Below are positions 13,070 through 16,459 of a stretch of 16,459 bases of DNA, piece by piece. Positions within the stretch are counted from its first letter, which is position 1; each line of letters opens with the position of its first letter. Both the position numbers and the translations under genes were made by a program. Under the pieces are notes generated by a model. The model did no database searches. It was not told the DNA's origin and saw only the letters and a list, made by a program, of their open reading frames with translations. The DNA is taken from contig JACMLD010000276.1 of NCBI GenBank assembly GCA_014379785.1, positions 1 to 16,459 on the forward strand, in the 5' to 3' direction. Origin of the DNA: Chitinophagaceae bacterium. Lineage in GTDB: Bacteria; Bacteroidota; Bacteroidia; Chitinophagales; Chitinophagaceae.

Positions 13070-14112
13070 TGTCTGTTGCTCACAGTTAAAAAGTTGCACA
13101 ACTTCCAGAGAATGCGTGCGCCGACATTGGAATCCCAGTTGTTTTCACCCACACCCACTTCACTCAGGTCAAACCCGATGAGTTTGCGACCACTTTTTAC
13201 AATGCATTTTATCAGGTAAAAGATTTGCTCTACCTCAAAACCACCTTGCACTGGTGTGCCGGTATTCGGACACAGTTTTGGATCGAGTCCATCGATGTCG
13301 AAACTGATATACACTTTATCAGGAAGGCTGCTCACCACATCTTCGCAGATCTGTTTCCAGTTCTCGCCTTCATACATCCGCTCCTTGATATCGCGATCAA
13401 AATATGTTTTTACACGTGAGTCCGAACGATTCAAAAACTCAGCTTCTTCATCGGCCATATCACGGATGCCTATCTGAACAAGTTTTGTTAGTGTTGGAAT
13501 TTCATTGAGCGCATTCGTCATAACGCTCGCATGGCTGTACTTAAAACTTTCGTAGTTGGTTCGGAGATCGCAGTGTGCATCAATCTGCAGGATGCCAAAA
13601 TCACCGTGCGTCTCACCAATCGCTTTGAAGAATCCCAACGCAGTGCTGTGGTCGCCGCCGAGCAAACAAACCAGTTTACCCTTGTCGAGCAGCGCCTTTG
13701 TTTTTTCGTATACCCATGTGTTGAGAAAAATACCTCCTTCATTGATTTCTTTCATGCTCTTGCACATGAAAGTATTTTTTTCAACCAGCTCACCTTTGGA
13801 AATATAATCGATGTATAATTCTGCTTCCTTTCTGAGGTAATCACTCTTCATCAGGATCTTCTTGTCGAGCGGAAACATATAGTAACCCTCCCGCCAGGCG
13901 TTATGCATTTCAGCGTCATAGAGGTCAACCTGCAGACTCGCTTTGAATATATGTTCAGAGGATCGGGCAGTACCTGCGTTACAGCTTACGGTCACTTCCC
14001 AGGGAACAGGAACAATGACGAGCCTCGCGTCGCTTTCAGTGAAGGGTAAGCCGAAAATGTTGTTGTTTGGATTGCCTGCAACATTCGGATCAAAAATCGA
14101 TAGGTCTGCCAT
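13066..14112 (-). CDS. Arginase/agmatinase-family ureohydrolase
   Basis: A 348-residue binuclear-manganese hydrolase of the ureohydrolase superfamily, whose members release urea or a formamide-type group from guanidino compounds (arginine, agmatine, formiminoglutamate and relatives). All six expected metal ligands are present: His155 in LGGDHS, Asp178, His180 and Asp182 in DAHCD, and Asp272 and Asp274 in SFDIDGLDP. GTPVQGGF and GFDLSEVGVG are the other usual signatures. The protein is somewhat longer than classical arginases (about 300) because of an N-terminal region and an insertion around 80-125. The substrate cannot be assigned from sequence; agmatinase-like is the usual annotation for this group. 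It is divergent from ccmE across 168 bp and overlaps the downstream membrane-protein gene. Confidence 0.9.
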   Translation of the reverse strand: MADLSIFDPNVAGNPNNNIFGLPFTESDARLVIVPVPWEVTVSCNAGTARSSEHIFKASLQVDLYDAEMHNAWREGYYMFPLDKKILMKSDYLRKEAELYIDYISKGELVEKNTFMCKSMKEINEGGIFLNTWVYEKTKALLDKGKLVCLLGGDHSTALGFFKAIGETHGDFGILQIDAHCDLRTNYESFKYSHASVMTNALNEIPTLTKLVQIGIRDMADEEAEFLNRSDSRVKTYFDRDIKERMYEGENWKQICEDVVSSLPDKVYISFDIDGLDPKLCPNTGTPVQGGFEVEQIFYLIKCIVKSGRKLIGFDLSEVGVGENNWDSNVGARILWKLCNFLTVSNRQ

Positions 14113-14142
14113 GCTTTTTTATTGGTTCATTAAGAACGCTGC

Positions 14143-14173
14143 GCAAGTTAGGACAGTATGGGGGAGTAGCAAA
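14143..14173 (-). promoter_or_regulatory. Candidate promoter of the ureohydrolase gene
   Basis: On the minus strand, TTTG (plus 14170-14173) is followed after exactly 19 bp by TAACTTGC (plus 14143-14150). That is a -33 / -7 pair with the spacing seen in Bacteroidota promoters, although the -7 element departs from TAnnTTTG in its last two bases. The predicted leader is about 25 nt. Confidence 0.4.
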
Positions 14174-14243
14174 AATTTCATGGTTGCTCCATTAATTTTA
14201 ACAATTCACACCAGTATCGGGGAGTCAGAATGCCAATTCTTAA

Positions 14244-14275
14244 TTGGAGTTTATTGAATACTAGTTGTAATTTTG
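14244..14275 (+). promoter_or_regulatory. Promoter of the ccmEF operon
   Basis: TTG at 14244-14246 is followed after 21 bp by TAATTTTG at 14268-14275, an exact match to the Bacteroidota -7 consensus TAnnTTTG. The predicted transcription start is within a few bases of 14281, the ATG of ccmE, so the transcript would have almost no leader. Motif match is seen directly; activity is inferred. Confidence 0.6.
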
Positions 14276-14280
14276 CGGTC

Positions 14281-14685
14281 ATGAAAAGAACCCATATCAT
14301 CCTGCTGGTGTTCATTGCTGCCGCGATTGCAGCGCTTGTGAGTTTTACGGGTAATCTGACTACCTACGAAACCGTTGCCTCCGCCCGTCAGAAAGAAGGC
14401 AAGTTTGTCCGCCTGATTGCTAAGGTGGATATGTCGCAACCCATTGAATACGACCCGAGAAAGAATCCTAACTACATGGCTTTTACAGCAATAGATACGC
14501 TCGGGCAATCTACCAGAGTGGTTTATCTTAATTCAAAACCAACCGACTTTGAAAAAAGTGAACGCCTGGTTTTGAATGGCAAAATGACCAATGGCCAGTT
14601 TGAGGCCAAGGACATGCTGATGAAATGTCCCTCCAAATACAAGGACGACCCCAATAACGCCAAAAAGAACCTTGAAACTTATTAA
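14281..14685 (+). CDS. ccmE: Cytochrome c maturation protein CcmE, cysteine (CxxxY) type
   Basis: A 134-residue haem chaperone that carries haem from the CcmABCD complex to the CcmF lyase in the periplasm. One N-terminal membrane anchor (about 5-22, HIILLVFIAAAIAALVSF) is followed by the OB-fold domain with GKFVRLIAKV, NYMAFTAIDTLGQ, VVYLNSKP, ERLVLNGKM and FEAKDMLMKCPSKY. The haem-binding site of classical CcmE is a histidine in HDExY; here it is Cys116 in CPSKY, the CxxxY form known from Desulfovibrio and archaeal Ccm systems. The start is set at ATG 14281, because the upstream in-frame ATG at 14230 precedes the promoter and the extra residues are not family-like. ccmF follows after 11 bp in an operon. 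Confidence 0.9.
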   Translation: MKRTHIILLVFIAAAIAALVSFTGNLTTYETVASARQKEGKFVRLIAKVDMSQPIEYDPRKNPNYMAFTAIDTLGQSTRVVYLNSKPTDFEKSERLVLNGKMTNGQFEAKDMLMKCPSKYKDDPNNAKKNLETY

Positions 14686-14696
14686 CTCTCTTATCG

Positions 14697-16459
14697 ATGA
14701 CTTATCCTGGTGAACACCTGCTGCCCGGTCAACTCGGACACTTTTTTGTAGTACTTTCTTTTGTAGCCTCGGTTGTTGCCAGTATCTCATATTTTAAGTC
14801 CACCAATGCCAAAATTCCGGAAGTTGCCGGAAGCTGGAAAAAACTTGCCCGTATCGCATTCGGCCTTGAATGCATTGCGGTATTCTCTGTTTTCGCCATC
14901 ATATATTATCTCGTTGCCACGCATAAGTTTGAATACTTCTATGCCTGGAACCACTCAAGCAAATCCCTCAGTCCAAAATACCTTTTCAGTTGCATCTGGG
15001 AAGCCCAGGAAGGCAGCTTTCTGCTATGGAGCGCCTGGCATTGTGTATTGGGACTCGTTCTGATGTTCAGGACAGGAAAATGGGAGGCTCCCGTAATGAC
15101 GGTGGTGAGTATCATGCAGGCCTGCCTGGCAACCATGATCATGGGGATCTACCTTGGTGACCTGAAAATTGGCATCAATCCATTTTTGCTTGTCCGCGAG
15201 TTTTATCAGGATGCGCCCATTTTCAATACGCCCGATTACCTGAGCATGCCACAGATGCAGGATGGGCAGGGACTGAATCAGCTGCTTCAGAATTACTGGA
15301 TGGTGATCCACCCGCCAGTATTATTTCTCGGCTTCGCGTCAACGCTTGTTCCATTTGCCTTTGCGATTGCCGGCCTTTGGAAGAAAGAATATACAGGCTG
15401 GACAAAGCTGGCTCTGCCATGGAGTCTTTTCTCTGGCGCCATCCTCGGACTTGGAATCATGATGGGAGCGGCATGGGCTTATGAATCCCTTACATTTGGC
15501 GGTTTCTGGGCATGGGATCCGGTGGAAAATGCATCCCTGGTACCCTGGCTGGTGCTGATAGCCGGACTGCATACGCATGTAATTTTTAACTCTTCCGGGC
15601 ATTCATTGCGCGCGACTTACCTGTTCTACATTCTCTCCTTTTTCTTTGTACTGTTTTCAACCTTTCTAACCAGGAGCGGCATTCTTGGCGATAGTTCAGT
15701 ACATGCTTTTGTAGCGGAAGACATGAACGTACAGCTCATCGTTTTCATGAGCGTTTGTCTGATACCCGCCCTCGCACTTTATATTCACAATTACAAAAAG
15801 ATCCCGCATATCAAAAAAGAGGAGAGTACCTATTCCAGGGAGTTCTGGATGTTTATCGGGGCGCTCGTACTTTTTCTTTCTGCAATGGTCATCACCTGGC
15901 AGACTGCGTTTACACCCATTTACAATAAGTTTACAGGACAGGCCACTGCAGCGCCTGAAGACCCTGAATTCTCTTACAACAAGATCCAGATTTTTGTGGC
16001 CATCGTGATTGGAACACTGACGGCGGTGGGACAATACTTTAAATACCGCGATACCGCAAGAAATGTGGTCTTGAAAAAATTGCTGCTGCCAACCATTGTG
16101 GCGCTGGTCATTTCTTTGCTCATCAGTTTCTTCGGCAATATTGATTTTTATAAACACGGTCTTGGTTTCCTGGGCGCCATTCACCTCGCCATATTTGCAA
16201 GCGTTTATACAGTTGTTTCCAATGCCGGATTTATCTGGTCGGGCCTCAACGGAAAACTCAAAGCGGCTGGTGCCTCTGTTGCTCATATCGGATTCGGATT
16301 AATGCTGCTGGGGATAGTCATATCATCTGCGAAGAAAGATGTGTTGTCGAAAAACAATGGCATCCTGCTGCCCTTTGATCCAAAATCAAAAGAAAAGCCT
16401 GCCGAAAACCTTACGCTGATTAAAGGAGTGCGTACCGACATGGGAAAATACTGGGCAAC
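14697..16459 (+). CDS. ccmF: Cytochrome c haem lyase CcmF/CcsA-type, 5' part (runs off window)
   Basis: The first 587 codons of a large polytopic membrane protein that attaches haem to apocytochrome c. No stop codon occurs before the window ends. The tryptophan-rich WWD-type motif reads GGFWAWDPVEN (about 268-278) and is followed by ASLVPWL. The four histidines expected for CcmF haem handling appear present: His205 in VIHPPVLFLG, His302/304 in GLHTHV, His336 in SSVHAF and His530 in SVAHIGFG. Other family stretches are AQEGSFLLW and TFLTRSG. At least twelve hydrophobic segments are visible. It follows ccmE by 11 bp. The other ccm genes are not in the window, so they lie downstream or elsewhere. 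Confidence 0.95.
   Translation, partial: MTYPGEHLLPGQLGHFFVVLSFVASVVASISYFKSTNAKIPEVAGSWKKLARIAFGLECIAVFSVFAIIYYLVATHKFEYFYAWNHSSKSLSPKYLFSCIWEAQEGSFLLWSAWHCVLGLVLMFRTGKWEAPVMTVVSIMQACLATMIMGIYLGDLKIGINPFLLVREFYQDAPIFNTPDYLSMPQMQDGQGLNQLLQNYWMVIHPPVLFLGFASTLVPFAFAIAGLWKKEYTGWTKLALPWSLFSGAILGLGIMMGAAWAYESLTFGGFWAWDPVENASLVPWLVLIAGLHTHVIFNSSGHSLRATYLFYILSFFFVLFSTFLTRSGILGDSSVHAFVAEDMNVQLIVFMSVCLIPALALYIHNYKKIPHIKKEESTYSREFWMFIGALVLFLSAMVITWQTAFTPIYNKFTGQATAAPEDPEFSYNKIQIFVAIVIGTLTAVGQYFKYRDTARNVVLKKLLLPTIVALVISLLISFFGNIDFYKHGLGFLGAIHLAIFASVYTVVSNAGFIWSGLNGKLKAAGASVAHIGFGLMLLGIVISSAKKDVLSKNNGILLPFDPKSKEKPAENLTLIKGVRTDMGKYWA

Noticed and set aside
14230..14280. Upstream start for ccmE
   Set aside because: The extra 17 codons span the predicted promoter, and the protein from 14281 begins directly with a normal signal-anchor.
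15696..16286. A 196-codon minus-strand open frame at the right end
   Set aside because: It lies entirely antisense to ccmF, whose reading frame is unambiguous (HPP, WWD-type motif, conserved histidines). The antisense product has no recognisable motif or hydrophobic pattern.

Overview
The window looks like chromosomal DNA of a member of the Bacteroidota, probably of the Chitinophaga/Sphingobacteria/Saprospira side of the phylum. This is inferred from gene content: a DUF2520 Rossmann protein, a Bacteroidota-type TonB-like energy transducer beside folC, a YfiT/BstA-type DinB protein and a cysteine-type CcmE. Two intergenic promoters also resemble the TTTG / TAnnTTTG elements of the phylum, and Shine-Dalgarno sequences are weak or absent. 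I see no phage, plasmid, CRISPR, tRNA or rRNA genes. Gene density is high and most genes are housekeeping or metabolic.

Layout. Positions 1-614 hold the 3' half of kynureninase (+). Converging on it are pcm and an alpha/beta hydrolase (-), separated by a roughly 100-bp palindromic intergenic repeat. Positions 2278-5550 (+) carry a DUF2520 protein, a CAP-domain lipoprotein, an ABC-type ATPase without its permease, a YfiT-like DinB metal enzyme and a Nudix hydrolase; the last two are translationally coupled. The Nudix gene converges with folC, overlapping it by 4 bp. folC (-) lies downstream of a TonB-like gene (-), with a symmetrical terminator hairpin between them. Degenerate repeats fill the 168-bp gap before the next group.

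Positions 7962-11664 (-) form a tightly packed cluster: an uncharacterised radical SAM protein, an EamA (DMT) transporter, a TSUP/TauE transporter and a short-chain dehydrogenase, in transcription order. Its packing suggests one functional unit. Upstream on the same strand are two small membrane proteins that both look like several transmembrane helices followed by a PH-like beta domain. A long inverted repeat separates them. The second overlaps the 3' end of an arginase/agmatinase-family ureohydrolase. The right edge (+) starts a cytochrome c maturation operon, ccmE-ccmF, behind a good Bacteroidota promoter; ccmF runs off the end.

Most noteworthy are the radical SAM/transporter/SDR cluster, the paired membrane-PH-like proteins, the CxxxY form of CcmE, and the repeats that mark gene boundaries. 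No wholly new defence or mobile system is evident.
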